NCBI GenBank assembly: GCA_047601145.1
Contig: JASGJW010000005.1
Coordinates: 404,549-468,548 of the forward strand
Source of the DNA: UBA7672 sp047601145
GTDB lineage: Bacteria > Pseudomonadota > Alphaproteobacteria > Caulobacterales > Hyphomonadaceae
Direction of reading: 5' to 3'
Length of the DNA: 64,000 bases
The notes beneath the pieces are model-generated. The model ran no database searches and had not been told where the DNA came from. It saw nothing but the letters and a program-made list of their open reading frames with translations. A program made the position numbers and the translations under genes. Positions 8,739-18,421 of this stretch are shown piece by piece (position 1 is the stretch's first letter; every line of letters begins with the position of its first letter).

Positions 8739-9725
8739 ATGGCCGGCAAAATCGTCACCGTTTTCGGCGGCTCGGGCTTCCTCGGCCGCCATGTCGTCCG
8801 GGCTCTGTGCCGCCAGGGCTGGCGCGTCCGCGTCGCCTCGCGCCGCCCGCACCTCGCAGGTGACGTCAAGCTCGCAGGCGATGTCGGTCAGGTCCAGCTG
8901 GTCCAGGCCAACGTCCGCAACCGCGCCTCAGTCAAGCGCGCACTCGAGAATTCAAACGCCGTCGTCAATCTGGTCGGCATCCTCGCCGAGCGCGGCGCGC
9001 AGAGTTTCAACGGTACGCAGGCGCTCGGCGCCACAAACATCGCCCAGCTTGCCGCCGAAGCTGGCATCACCCATTTCGTACAGGTCTCCGCGATCGGCGC
9101 CGACAAGGACTCCAAGTCCAACTACGCCCGCACGAAGGCCGAAGCCGAAGCGGCCGTCCGCAACGCTATCCCATCCGCCGTCATCCTGCGTCCGTCGGTC
9201 ATGTTCGGACCGGAAGATGGCTTCTTCACCCGCTTCGCCCTGATGGCGCGCTTCACGCCGGTGCTGCCGCTGATCGGCGGCTCGACAAAATTCCAGCCGG
9301 TTTACGTCGCTGATGTCGCCCTCGCGATCGCCAACGCTCTGAAGCCTGGCAATGCTGGCAAGACGTTTGAACTCGGCGGCCCGCGCACCTACACGATGAA
9401 GGAACTGCTGCAGTACATCACGCGCGAGATCGATCGTCCGCGCATGCTGGTGCCGGTCCCCATCTCGGTGATGGCCCCGATCGGCTACATCATCGGCGCG
9501 CTCTCGAAGCTCAACCCGTTCTTCGGCCCGCCGATCACGGGCGACCAGGTTCAGCTCTTCAAGGCGGACAATGTCGTGGCGCCCGGCGCTGGAACGCTGG
9601 CGGACCTCGGCGTCACAAATCTGGAATCGGTCGAATCGATTGTCCCGACCTATCTCTGGCGCCATCGCCCCCATGGCCAGTTCCAGCCGCCGCACGTGGA
9701 TGAAGCCTCCCGGGTGGACGCCTGA
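8739..9725 (+). CDS. Complex I NDUFA9-type NAD(P)-binding protein
   Basis: A 328-residue atypical short-chain dehydrogenase related to the mitochondrial complex I subunit NDUFA9. The N-terminal Rossmann motif is TVFGGSGFLGRHVVR, the dimer/active region carries NYARTKAEAE (YxxxK), and ILRPSVMFGPED is typical of the family. In alphaproteobacteria this gene is usually found near uppP and the glutamate synthase genes, exactly as here. Its reaction is not established: NDUFA9 binds NADPH structurally, whereas the bacterial forms may act in quinone or lipid metabolism. Confidence 0.85.
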   Translation: MAGKIVTVFGGSGFLGRHVVRALCRQGWRVRVASRRPHLAGDVKLAGDVGQVQLVQANVRNRASVKRALENSNAVVNLVGILAERGAQSFNGTQALGATNIAQLAAEAGITHFVQVSAIGADKDSKSNYARTKAEAEAAVRNAIPSAVILRPSVMFGPEDGFFTRFALMARFTPVLPLIGGSTKFQPVYVADVALAIANALKPGNAGKTFELGGPRTYTMKELLQYITREIDRPRMLVPVPISVMAPIGYIIGALSKLNPFFGPPITGDQVQLFKADNVVAPGAGTLADLGVTNLESVESIVPTYLWRHRPHGQFQPPHVDEASRVDA

Positions 9726-9776
9726 CCCCTCCCCCGCTAGCCTCCCTTTTCGGGTGGGGCTGAGGGGAACGGGACA

Positions 9777-10103
9777 ATGGAAAAACTGGCAATCGTCTAC
9801 GCCGGGGTGAATCTCGGCTCGATGGCGATCTGGCTGCTGATCGCAACCGTTGCAGGCTTCGGCGCCCGTAACATCGTCCGGGGCAAGAAGATCCTCGGCC
9901 TCTGGGGCGACGCCGCCTTCGGCCTCCTCGGCGTCTTCCTGGTCGGCACGATCCTGAACTTCACGACCTTCTCGCTCACCAGCTTCATCGCCGGTTTCGA
10001 TCTTGGCGCACTGAACCAGGTGACCTACTGGGTCGACGTCGCGGTCGTCTCCTTCCTCGGCGCCCTCGTGATCCGCGGCGTCCTGCGCCCCATTACTGGG
10101 TAG
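9777..10103 (+). CDS. GlsB/YeaQ/YmgE-like small membrane protein
   Basis: A 108-residue protein with three predicted transmembrane helices, Gly-rich in the style of the transglycosylase-associated GlsB/YeaQ/YmgE family (GFGARNIVRGKKILGLWGDAAFG, then LLGVFLVG). GAGGGGAACGGG precedes ATG 9777. The assignment is by composition and helix pattern, not by a firm motif, so it may simply be an unrelated small inner-membrane protein. It follows the NDUFA9-type gene by about 50 bases and is convergent with the Amj-type flippase. Confidence 0.55.
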   Translation: MEKLAIVYAGVNLGSMAIWLLIATVAGFGARNIVRGKKILGLWGDAAFGLLGVFLVGTILNFTTFSLTSFIAGFDLGALNQVTYWVDVAVVSFLGALVIRGVLRPITG

Positions 10104-10113
10104 TTGGCGCCGG

Positions 10114-10914
10114 CTAGATAAACCTGGCGATCTGCGCGATCAGCATCGCCGCCGGCACCAGCAGCAACTGGGCAAGCGCCGTGCCTGCTATCCTGCTCCC
10201 CGCGAGCCACACAACAGCCCGGCGGAACTGCCCCTCGCTGATCCGGCCCTCGACGACATCATCTGTCATCACCGACAGCTGCGGATCGATCAGCACGAAT
10301 AGCAGGATCGTGGCCACGCCATTGATCACCGCCGATAGCGAGAGCGCCGTCACGCGGAATTCCGGCGCGATGAAGCCTGCATAGAGCGATGCGAAAACGC
10401 CCACCGTCAGGAAGGCCTGCGCCGCCACGTTGAGGATGATCACGTTGAGCGAGACGACCGACTTCTCCTTGAACCCCTTCACATGCTCGATCGCTGGAAC
10501 CGTGACGGACGTCTTGAGGTAGTTCAGTCCGCCCCGCGCGAACGCGTGCATGATCAGCTTCGGGATCGAGCGGTTGGCGTGGAAGTGCATGATCGCCCGC
10601 GTGAACAGGCGCTGTACGGTCGGCACCAGCATCGTGCCCACGATCGCTGCGAGCGTCGCGGAAAACATCAGGATCTGGAAATCCCAGAAAAGCGCCCCGC
10701 CGTCGTTGAGCAAGTTGAGTTCGATCCGCTTCGACAGGAACGGCCCCTGGAACGAGTTAGCGGCCCGCGACACCAGAACCAGCACGTTGAACAGCGCGAA
10801 TGAAACCGCGATCTTCCGCGTCCTCACCCCGGCGATGCGGGCCGCATAGGCCAGCGCGCCAATGAGATAGATCACGAAGGTCAGGCCGCACAGGACCAGC
10901 AGCTGAACGTCCAT
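10114..10914 (-). CDS. amj: Amj-type lipid II flippase (DUF2837)
   Basis: A 266-residue polytopic membrane protein matching Amj (YdaH, DUF2837) of Bacillus, which translocates lipid II across the membrane as an alternative to MurJ. The N-terminus (MDVQLLVLCGLTFVIYL, then AYAARIAGVRTRKIAVS and LVLVSRAANSFQGPFL) follows the Bacillus protein closely as I recall it. It is the second gene of a minus-strand operon with uppP, 25 bases downstream. Pairing a lipid II flippase with the carrier-recycling phosphatase puts both halves of the undecaprenyl cycle together. Whether MurJ is also present elsewhere in the genome cannot be seen. Confidence 0.8.
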   Translation of the reverse strand: MDVQLLVLCGLTFVIYLIGALAYAARIAGVRTRKIAVSFALFNVLVLVSRAANSFQGPFLSKRIELNLLNDGGALFWDFQILMFSATLAAIVGTMLVPTVQRLFTRAIMHFHANRSIPKLIMHAFARGGLNYLKTSVTVPAIEHVKGFKEKSVVSLNVIILNVAAQAFLTVGVFASLYAGFIAPEFRVTALSLSAVINGVATILLFVLIDPQLSVMTDDVVEGRISEGQFRRAVVWLAGSRIAGTALAQLLLVPAAMLIAQIARFI

Positions 10915-10939
10915 CTCGGTCGTCCTTCTTCTTCAGCGA

Positions 10940-11758
10940 TCAGCCGTGCAGGACGCCGGCGTAGATCGCGGCGAGCCCGGCCCCGCCCACGAGAATTCGC
11001 CACCAGCCGAACAGTCCGAAGCCGCGCTTCTGCACGAAGTCGAGCATCAGCTTCACGACGATCAGGCCGAACACGAACGAGGCGATAAATCCTACGGCGA
11101 TGATCCCCAGATTGTCCCCTGTCAGGAAGTCGCGGCTCTCCCATATGTCGAGGACGAACGCGCCCACCATGATCGGGATCGCCAGGAAGAAGGAGAATTC
11201 CGCCGCAGCACGCTTGTTGATCTTGAGCAGCATCGACCCGACGATCGTCGAACCCGAGCGCGACACGCCGGGGATGATTGAAAGCACCTGGAACAACCCG
11301 ATGATCGCCGCCTTGTAGAGCGGCAGGTTCATGGCGGTGGCCTCGCTCGGCGCCGGCGCGATGCGATCGATAACCAGCAGCACGACGCCGCCAATCACCA
11401 GCGACCAGCAGATCAGCGTCAGGCTCGCGAACAGGTATTCCTTGATGAAGTTATGCAGCAGGAATCCCGCCGCGAAGGCAGGAATGCACGCGATGATCAC
11501 CGACAGGGCAAACCGGCGCGAGGAAGCCTCGGTCGGCAGCGTGACCAGCACATGCCAGAGCCGCCCGAAATAGAGCGCCACGACAGCGAGGATCGCGCCC
11601 AGCTGGATCACCACCGTGAACGTTGTCCAGAACGGCGATGTCAGCCCAAGCGCCGTCTGGGTGAGAAGCAGGTGGCCGGTCGATGAAACCGGCACGAACT
11701 CGGTGAGGCCTTCGACCAGGCCGAGAAGAATCGCCTGCAGGATGGTTGTGGGGTCCAT
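10940..11758 (-). CDS. uppP: Undecaprenyl-diphosphatase
   Basis: Integral membrane phosphatase (BacA family) that converts undecaprenyl diphosphate to the monophosphate for reuse in peptidoglycan and O-antigen synthesis, and confers bacitracin tolerance. The 272-residue length is standard. Both family signatures are intact: EGLTEFVPVSSTGH near residue 16 and PGVSRSGST near residue 165, supplying the catalytic Glu, Ser and Arg. About eight membrane helices are visible. It is first in a two-gene unit with the Amj-type flippase and divergent from gltD, with about 240 bases between the starts. Confidence 0.95.
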   Translation of the reverse strand: MDPTTILQAILLGLVEGLTEFVPVSSTGHLLLTQTALGLTSPFWTTFTVVIQLGAILAVVALYFGRLWHVLVTLPTEASSRRFALSVIIACIPAFAAGFLLHNFIKEYLFASLTLICWSLVIGGVVLLVIDRIAPAPSEATAMNLPLYKAAIIGLFQVLSIIPGVSRSGSTIVGSMLLKINKRAAAEFSFFLAIPIMVGAFVLDIWESRDFLTGDNLGIIAVGFIASFVFGLIVVKLMLDFVQKRGFGLFGWWRILVGGAGLAAIYAGVLHG

Positions 11759-11836
11759 GCGCTCCGCCGGGTCAATTGATGAGGTCGGGAATCACTCGCT
11801 CTCTTATGCTGGAGGATGGGTTACCCGCGCTATTGG

Positions 11837-11842
11837 TATAAT
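11837..11842 (+). promoter_or_regulatory. Possible -10 element before gltD
   Basis: TATAAT inside an otherwise GC-rich divergent intergenic region between uppP and gltD, about 160 bases before the gltD start. No good -35 match (TTGAC-type) is seen at the proper distance, so this is only a candidate. Confidence 0.2.
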
Positions 11843-12002
11843 TTGGTACCTATATGCGCCTTGCGATCGATCACGCTGATCGCTCATCGACCATCGGAGC
11901 CCAATTCGTATCCCGAATGGTTCCTATTTGGGAGTTTTCGGTTGCATCACGGCCCCGCGCCCGTATGGAAACGGCTCGCGGTCAATCCGGTCGGGTGCTC
12001 CC

Positions 12003-13454
12003 ATGGCGCAACAGCGCATGCTCTCTTTCGTATCGGTCGAGCAGGAAACGCCCGAAAAGCGCGATGCGTCGGAGCGCCGGGGCGACTTCCACGAGATCTA
12101 TGCGGAGTACATCGCCGCAAAGGCCAACGAGCAGGCCTCGCGCTGCAGCCAGTGCGGGATTCCGTTCTGCCAGACGCACTGTCCGCTGGGAAACAACATC
12201 CCCGACTGGCTGATGCTGACGGCGACGGGCCGCCTTGAAGAAGCCTACGAACTTTCCGCCGCCACCTCGAACATGCCGGAAGTCTGCGGCCGCATCTGCC
12301 CGCAGGATCGCCTCTGCGAAGGCGGCTGCGTCATCGAACAATCCGGCCACGGCACGGTGACGATCGGCGCGGTCGAGAAATACATCACCGACACCGCCTG
12401 GGAAAAAGGCTGGGTCCGCCCGATCAAGCCCGCGCGCGAGCTCTCGCAATCCATCGGCATCATCGGCGCCGGTCCCGCGGGTCTTTCAGCCGCCGACCAG
12501 CTGCGCAGCCTCGGCTACAAGGTTACCGTCTACGACCGCCACGACCGCGCCGGCGGCCTGCTCATCTACGGCATCCCGAACTTCAAGCTGGAAAAAGAGA
12601 TCGTCGAGCGCCGCACCAAACGCCTCATCCAGGGCGGGGTGAAGTTCAAACTCGGCGTCGATATCGGCAAGGACATCTCCTTCGCCGAACTGCGCTCGAA
12701 GCACGACGCAATCCTCCTCGCCACCGGCGTCTACAAGTCCCGCGAACTCGGCACGCCGGGCAATGACGCCAAGGGCGTCCACAAGGCGCTCGACTACCTG
12801 ATCGCCGCCAACAAGGTTGGCCTTGGCGAAGAGGTCGAAGACTATTCCAGCGGCAAGCTCAACGCCGAGAAGAAGAACGTCGTCGTCATCGGCGGAGGCG
12901 ACACGGCCATGGACTGCGTCCGCACCGCCATCCGCCAGGGCGCAAAATCCGTTACCTGCCTCTATCGCCGCGACCGCGCCAACATGCCGGGCTCTCAGCG
13001 CGAAGTCGCCAACGCCGAGGAAGAAGGCGTGGTGTTCGACTGGCTTGCTGCGCCCGTCTCCGTCCAGGAAAAGAAAGGTGGCGGCGCGAAGGCCGTGCGC
13101 GCCATTCGGATGCGCCTCGGCCCGGCCGACGCCTCCGGACGCCAGGCGCCGGAGGAAATCCCCGCCTCGGATTACGACGTGAAAGCCGACATGGTGATCA
13201 AGGCGCTGGGTTTCGATCCGGAAGATCTGCCGAAGCTGTTCTCCGAAAGCGCGCTCAGCGTGAACCGCTGGGGCGGCGTCAAGATCGACCACAAATCGAT
13301 GATGACCTCGATGGACGGCGTCTTCGCCGCCGGCGACATCGTGCGCGGCGCCTCGCTGGTCGTCTGGGCGATCAAGGAAGGCCGCGACGCCGCCGCCTCG
13401 ATCGACCTCTACCTGAAGGCCCGCGCCGCCTCCGCGCGCGTGGCGGCGGAGTAG
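12003..13454 (+). CDS. gltD: Glutamate synthase small subunit
   Basis: Beta subunit of NADPH-dependent glutamate synthase (GOGAT): oxidises NADPH on FAD and passes electrons through iron-sulfur clusters to the large subunit. The 483-residue protein has the two N-terminal cysteine groups (CSQCGIPFCQTHC and CGRICPQDRLCEGGC) for 4Fe-4S clusters, a first dinucleotide fold GAGPAGLSAADQL, and a second, NADPH-binding fold GGGDTAMDCVRTA. ATG 12003 gives the family N-terminus (AQQRMLSFVSVEQ); the longer open frame upstream adds non-conserved residues. It heads an operon with a DUF6614-type gene and gltB. Confidence 0.96.
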   Translation: MAQQRMLSFVSVEQETPEKRDASERRGDFHEIYAEYIAAKANEQASRCSQCGIPFCQTHCPLGNNIPDWLMLTATGRLEEAYELSAATSNMPEVCGRICPQDRLCEGGCVIEQSGHGTVTIGAVEKYITDTAWEKGWVRPIKPARELSQSIGIIGAGPAGLSAADQLRSLGYKVTVYDRHDRAGGLLIYGIPNFKLEKEIVERRTKRLIQGGVKFKLGVDIGKDISFAELRSKHDAILLATGVYKSRELGTPGNDAKGVHKALDYLIAANKVGLGEEVEDYSSGKLNAEKKNVVVIGGGDTAMDCVRTAIRQGAKSVTCLYRRDRANMPGSQREVANAEEEGVVFDWLAAPVSVQEKKGGGAKAVRAIRMRLGPADASGRQAPEEIPASDYDVKADMVIKALGFDPEDLPKLFSESALSVNRWGGVKIDHKSMMTSMDGVFAAGDIVRGASLVVWAIKEGRDAAASIDLYLKARAASARVAAE

Positions 13455-13458
13455 CGCC

Positions 13459-13809
13459 ATGGATATCTACCAGATCTCCTGCGACCTGAAGCCTGGCGTG
13501 CGTGACCACCACTTCGTCGAGGCGCTCAAAGGCTATCTCGGCAGCCTCAAGTCTGCCGGCAAGATCGAAAGCTGGCGCCTGCTCCGCCGCAAGCTCGGCC
13601 TCGGCATGGCCGCACTCGGCGAGTTCCAGATCCTGATCGAGACGCGCGACCTCGCCCAGCTCGACGCCGCCTTCACGTCTGTCTCGACGCGCAACGAGCC
13701 CGTCGAAGGCGCGCACCACGGCGTCAACTCGCTGGTCGTGAATTTCCAGGCCGCCCTCTACCGCGACTTCCCCGATGCCCACCGCCAGCATGGCGAGGAG
13801 CGTTTCTGA
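13459..13809 (+). CDS. DUF6614-type small protein between gltD and gltB
   Basis: A 116-residue soluble protein starting MDIYQISCDLKPGVRD, with a compact alpha/beta ferredoxin-like look (VEALKGYLGSLKSAGKIESW, GEFQILIETRDL). I assign it to DUF6614 from the characteristic opening and RRKLGLG motif; function is unknown. It starts 4 bases after gltD, and its stop overlaps the gltB start by one base (TGATG), so the three are cotranslated. Its conserved position between the glutamate synthase subunits suggests a role in assembly or control of GOGAT, which is inference. Confidence 0.75.
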   Translation: MDIYQISCDLKPGVRDHHFVEALKGYLGSLKSAGKIESWRLLRRKLGLGMAALGEFQILIETRDLAQLDAAFTSVSTRNEPVEGAHHGVNSLVVNFQAALYRDFPDAHRQHGEERF

Positions 13810-16800
13810 TGACACACGAAACCCCGGAAGCCCAACAGGGCCAGAGCTGGCGCGAACGCTACGAAGAACAGCGCGACACGCTCATCGAAGCCAACGCCTA
13901 CAACCCCGCCGACGAGAAGGACTCGTGCGGCGTCGGCCTCGTCGCGCAGATCGACGGCACCCCACGCCGCGAAGTCGTCGAGATGGCGATCCGCGCCCTC
14001 AAGGCCGTGTTCCACCGCGGCGCTGTCGATGCCGACGGCAAGACCGGAGACGGCGCCGGCATCCGCCTCGACGTGCCGCAGGATTTCTTCCGCGACGCCG
14101 TCCGCGGCATGGGCCACACCATCGGCAACGACAAGCAGATCTGCGTCGGCCAGATTTTCCTGCCACGCACGGATCTCGGCGCACAGGAAAAGGCCCGCTC
14201 GATCATCGAGACCGAGGTCGTGCGCTTCGGCTTCTACATCTATGGCTGGCGCCAGCCGCCGATCGACACCTCGATCATCGGCATGAAGGCGAACGCCACG
14301 CGGCCCGAGATCGAACAGATCCTGTTCACCGACCAGCTGCGCCGCGAACCCGCGGATCTGGAACGCGCGCTCTACATCTGCCGCCGCCGCATCGAGAACC
14401 GCGCGCGCGCCTCGAACCTCGATCTCTATCTGTGCTCGTTCTCCTCACGCGCCCTCATCTACAAGGGCATGTTCCTCGCCGAAGACATCGACAATTTCTA
14501 TCTCGACCTGAAGGACCCACGCTTCGTCTCGGCGGTCGCGATCTATCACCAGCGCTATTCGACCAACACGTTTCCCCAGTGGAGGCTCGCGCAGCCTTTC
14601 CGCATGCTCGCTCACAATGGCGAGATCAACACCATCTCCGGCAACATCAACTGGATGAAGAGCCACGAGATCAAGATGGTCTCGGATGTATTCGGCGAAC
14701 ACGGCGACGACGTGAAACCCGTGATCCAGCCGGGCGGCTCCGACTCGGCCGCGCTCGACAACGCCTTCGAACTTCTCGTCCGCGCAGGCCGTCCCGGCCC
14801 GATGGCGAAAACGCTGCTCGTGCCCGAGCCGATGTCGAAAGACGAAGCCGTGATGCCAAAGCGGCATCAGGCGCTCTACGCCTACGCCAACTCGGTGATG
14901 GAGCCGTGGGATGGACCTGCCGCGCTCGCCATGTTCGATGGCCGCTGGGCGATTGCCGGCATGGACCGCAACGGCCTGCGCCCCATGCGCTATGCGCTGA
15001 CGGAAGACGGCGTGCTCGCTGTCGGCTCCGAAGCCGGCATGTGCTCCATCGATGACGAAGTCATCGTGAAGAAAGGCCGCGTGCCGCCAGGTGGCATGAT
15101 CGCCGTCGACGTGCGCGACGGCAAATTCTACGAGCACAAGGCGATCATCGAACGCCTGGCGGGCGCCCACCCGTATGAGCAATGGCTGTCGAACGTCGTC
15201 GAGCTGGAGCCCGTAATCGGCCCCGGCCCGGAGGCGCGGCTCTACAACGAGAAACAGGAATTCCTGCGCCGCCAGCACGCCGCCGGCTTCACGATGGAAG
15301 ATGTCGAGCTGATCCTTTCGCCCATGGCGGAAGACGGCAAGGAAGCCGTCGGCTCGATGGGCGATGACTCCCCCCTCGCCGTCCTGTCGGACCATCACCG
15401 CCCGCTGTCGCACTTTTTCCGCCAGAACTTTGCGCAAGTGACCAACCCGCCCATCGACCCGCTGCGCGAAGAGCGCGTGATGTCGCTGCGCACCCGCTTC
15501 AAGAACCTCGGCAACATCCTCGCCGAAGACGCAACGCAGACGAACGTGTTCGTTCTGGAAAGCCCCGTGCTGACCAATGGCATGTACACGCGCATGCTCG
15601 ACACTATCGGCGAGCAGGTGGCGCTGATCGACTGCACCTTCCCGGTCGACGCAGGCGGCTCGCCCGGCATTGCCCTGCGCGACGCCATCGCGCGCATCCG
15701 CGAGGAAGCGCGCGTGGCCGTCTCGTCCGGCCGCGGCCACATCATCTTGACCGACGAAGGCCAGAACGGGACACGCGCCGGCATCCCGATGATCCTCGCC
15801 GCTGGCGCGGTTCACTCCTGGCTGGTGAACCACGGCCTGCGCACCTTCTGCTCGATCACGGTGCGCTCGGCAGAATGCATGGACACGCATTATTTCGCCG
15901 TGCTGGTCGGCGTCGGCGCTACCTGCGTTAACGCCTACATGGCGCAGGAGACGCTGGCGGATCGTCACGCGAAAGGCCTGTTCGGCGACAAGCCGCTCGG
16001 CAAGGTCGTGCTGAACTACAAGAAAGCCATCGAGGCGGGATTGCTGAAAATCCTGTCGAAGATGGGCATCAGCGTCATCTCCTCCTATCGCGGCGGCTAC
16101 AATTTCGAGGCGCTCGGCCTCTCGCGCGCCCTCGTCGCCGATTACTTCCCCGGCATGACCAGCCGCATCTCGGGCATCGGTCTTGCTGGCCTGCAACGCA
16201 AGGCGATCGAACTTCACGCGAAGGCGTGGAACACATCCGTCGCCGTCCTGCCGATCGGCGGCTTCTACCGCGTCCGCGCCTCGGGCGACACACACGCCCT
16301 CTCCGGCGAGCTGATCCATGCGCTGCAACACGCCTGCGACACCAACTCATATGCCGCCTTCCGCAAGTATTCCAAGCTCGCGAACGCGAAGAAGAAGATG
16401 GTGCAGCTGCGCGACCTGCTCGACTTCAAGCCCCAACCGAAATCGGCCTCGCTGCACGATGTCCAGTCGGTCAACGAAATCCGCAAGCGCTTCGTCACGC
16501 CCGGCATGTCCCTCGGCGCCCTCGGACCTGAAGCGCACGGCACGCTGAACATCGCGATGAACCGCATCGGCGCGAAGTCCGTCTCCGGGGAAGGCGGCGA
16601 AGTGCGCGAGCGCTACAAGCCGATGCCGAACGGCGACAACGCCAACTCGATGATCAAGCAGGTGGCGTCCGGGCGTTTTGGCGTGACCGCCGAGTATCTC
16701 AACAACTGCAAGGAGCTCGAGATCAAGGTAGCCCAAGGCGCCAAGCCCGGCGAAGGCGGCCAGCTCCCGGGCTTCAAGGTCACCGAGTTCATCGCCAAGA

Positions 16801-18362
16801 ACCGCTATGCAACACCCGGCGTGATGCTCATCTCGCCACCGCCGCACCACGACATCTACTCGATCGAGGACCTCGCCCAGCTGATCTACGACCTGAAGCA
16901 GATCAACCCGGATTGCCGCGTCTGCGTGAAGCTGGTCTCGCGCTCCGGCGTCGGCACGATCGCGGCGGGCGTCGCAAAAGCCAAAGCCGACGTCATCCTG
17001 ATCGCCGGCCATGTCGGCGGCACGGGCGCCTCCCCGCAATCCTCGATCAAGTTCGCCGGCCTGCCGTGGGAAATCGGCCTCGCCGAAGCTCATCACGTGC
17101 TGACGCTCAACAACCTGCGCGATCAGGTGACGCTGCGCACCGATGGCGGCCTCCGCACCGGACGCGATATCGTGATGGCCGCAATGCTCGGCGCGGAAGA
17201 ATACGGCATCGGCACCGCCAGCTTGCTCGCCATGGGCTGCATCATGGTGCGCCAGTGCCATTCCAACACATGTCCCGTCGGCGTCTGCACGCAGGACGAG
17301 CGCCTGCGCGCCAAATTCACCGGTACGGCGGACAAGGTGGTGAACCTCATGACGTTCGTGGCCGAAGAAGTCCGCGAAATCCTCGCCGAACTCGGCTTCA
17401 CGCGCCTCGACCAGGTGATCGGCCGCACCGACCTGCTCCACCAGGTCTCGCGGGGCTCCGCCATGCTCGACGACCTCGACCTGTCGCCGCTCCTCGTGCG
17501 CGCCGATCCTGAAGCCCGCGTCACCTACAAGCCGACGCTGCGCAACGAAGTGCCCGATGCGCTCGACATGCAGATCCTCCGCGACGGCGCGCCCTTCTTC
17601 GAGCGCGGCGAGAAGATGCAGCTCGACTACCACGTCCGCAACGTGCAACGCGCCATCGGCACGCGTGCATCGTCCCACATCGTGCGCAAGTACGGCATGG
17701 ACGGCCTGCCCGAGGATCGCCTCTGGGTGACGCTAGAAGGCTCGTGCGGCCAGTCGCTCGGCGCATTCGGCGTCAAAGGCCTGACGCTGGAAGTCATCGG
17801 CGACGCCAACGACTATGTCGGCAAGGGCCTCTCCGGAGCGACCATCATCATCAAACCGTCCTCAACCGCGAAGTTCGTGGCCAAGGACAACACCATCATC
17901 GGCAACACCGTTCTTTACGGCGCGACGTCAGGCAGGCTGTTCGCAGCTGGTCAGGCCGGCGAACGCTTCGCCGTGCGCAACTCGGGCGCAACGGTCGTCG
18001 TTGAAGGCTGCGGCTCCAATGGCTGCGAATACATGACCGGCGGAACTGCCGTGATCCTCGGCGCGGTCGGCGAGAACTTCGGCGCCGGCATGACCGGCGG
18101 CATGGCCTTCCTCTACGATCCGCAACAGCGTTTCGAGACGATGGCCAACCCGGAAACCATCATCTGGCGCCCGGTGGTCACCGATCACTGGAGCAAGGTG
18201 CTGCGCGACCTCATCGAAGAGCATGTGAAGCGCACTGGCTCGCTGCAAGCCAAGACGATACTCGACAACTGGCAGCTCGAGCTACGCAACTTCGTCCACG
18301 TCGTGCCGAAGGAGTCGATCAGCCGTCTTGCCGCGCCGCTGGAACTCAAGGCGGCGGAGTAG
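13809..18362 (+). CDS. gltB: Glutamate synthase large subunit
   Basis: Alpha subunit of NADPH-GOGAT, 1517 residues, which hydrolyses glutamine and transfers ammonia to 2-oxoglutarate to make glutamate. Domains in order: a 39-residue propeptide cleaved before the nucleophile Cys40 (DSC-GVG), class II amidotransferase domain, central domain, FMN-binding synthase barrel (SGEGGEVRERY, then GGTGASPQSS), the 3Fe-4S cysteine group in CHSNTCPVGVC, and the C-terminal beta-helix GXGXG domain (GCGSNGCEYMTGG). Everything is in one frame and of normal length. A large minus-strand open frame within it is a codon-bias shadow. Confidence 0.97.
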   Translation: MTHETPEAQQGQSWRERYEEQRDTLIEANAYNPADEKDSCGVGLVAQIDGTPRREVVEMAIRALKAVFHRGAVDADGKTGDGAGIRLDVPQDFFRDAVRGMGHTIGNDKQICVGQIFLPRTDLGAQEKARSIIETEVVRFGFYIYGWRQPPIDTSIIGMKANATRPEIEQILFTDQLRREPADLERALYICRRRIENRARASNLDLYLCSFSSRALIYKGMFLAEDIDNFYLDLKDPRFVSAVAIYHQRYSTNTFPQWRLAQPFRMLAHNGEINTISGNINWMKSHEIKMVSDVFGEHGDDVKPVIQPGGSDSAALDNAFELLVRAGRPGPMAKTLLVPEPMSKDEAVMPKRHQALYAYANSVMEPWDGPAALAMFDGRWAIAGMDRNGLRPMRYALTEDGVLAVGSEAGMCSIDDEVIVKKGRVPPGGMIAVDVRDGKFYEHKAIIERLAGAHPYEQWLSNVVELEPVIGPGPEARLYNEKQEFLRRQHAAGFTMEDVELILSPMAEDGKEAVGSMGDDSPLAVLSDHHRPLSHFFRQNFAQVTNPPIDPLREERVMSLRTRFKNLGNILAEDATQTNVFVLESPVLTNGMYTRMLDTIGEQVALIDCTFPVDAGGSPGIALRDAIARIREEARVAVSSGRGHIILTDEGQNGTRAGIPMILAAGAVHSWLVNHGLRTFCSITVRSAECMDTHYFAVLVGVGATCVNAYMAQETLADRHAKGLFGDKPLGKVVLNYKKAIEAGLLKILSKMGISVISSYRGGYNFEALGLSRALVADYFPGMTSRISGIGLAGLQRKAIELHAKAWNTSVAVLPIGGFYRVRASGDTHALSGELIHALQHACDTNSYAAFRKYSKLANAKKKMVQLRDLLDFKPQPKSASLHDVQSVNEIRKRFVTPGMSLGALGPEAHGTLNIAMNRIGAKSVSGEGGEVRERYKPMPNGDNANSMIKQVASGRFGVTAEYLNNCKELEIKVAQGAKPGEGGQLPGFKVTEFIAKNRYATPGVMLISPPPHHDIYSIEDLAQLIYDLKQINPDCRVCVKLVSRSGVGTIAAGVAKAKADVILIAGHVGGTGASPQSSIKFAGLPWEIGLAEAHHVLTLNNLRDQVTLRTDGGLRTGRDIVMAAMLGAEEYGIGTASLLAMGCIMVRQCHSNTCPVGVCTQDERLRAKFTGTADKVVNLMTFVAEEVREILAELGFTRLDQVIGRTDLLHQVSRGSAMLDDLDLSPLLVRADPEARVTYKPTLRNEVPDALDMQILRDGAPFFERGEKMQLDYHVRNVQRAIGTRASSHIVRKYGMDGLPEDRLWVTLEGSCGQSLGAFGVKGLTLEVIGDANDYVGKGLSGATIIIKPSSTAKFVAKDNTIIGNTVLYGATSGRLFAAGQAGERFAVRNSGATVVVEGCGSNGCEYMTGGTAVILGAVGENFGAGMTGGMAFLYDPQQRFETMANPETIIWRPVVTDHWSKVLRDLIEEHVKRTGSLQAKTILDNWQLELRNFVHVVPKESISRLAAPLELKAAE

Positions 18363-18421
18363 ACGTTCACCGGCGCCAGACGCGTGCTAGTGTCCCTTGC
18401 AGCTGTTGGGGAGAACACTGC

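Noticed and set aside
11837..11842. TATAAT as a firm sigma-70 promoter
   Set aside because: No matching -35 element at the right distance; kept only as a low-confidence candidate.
14445..16331. 628-residue open frame on the minus strand inside gltB
   Set aside because: It lies wholly opposite the conserved gltB frame and has no domain sense; high GC makes such shadow frames common.
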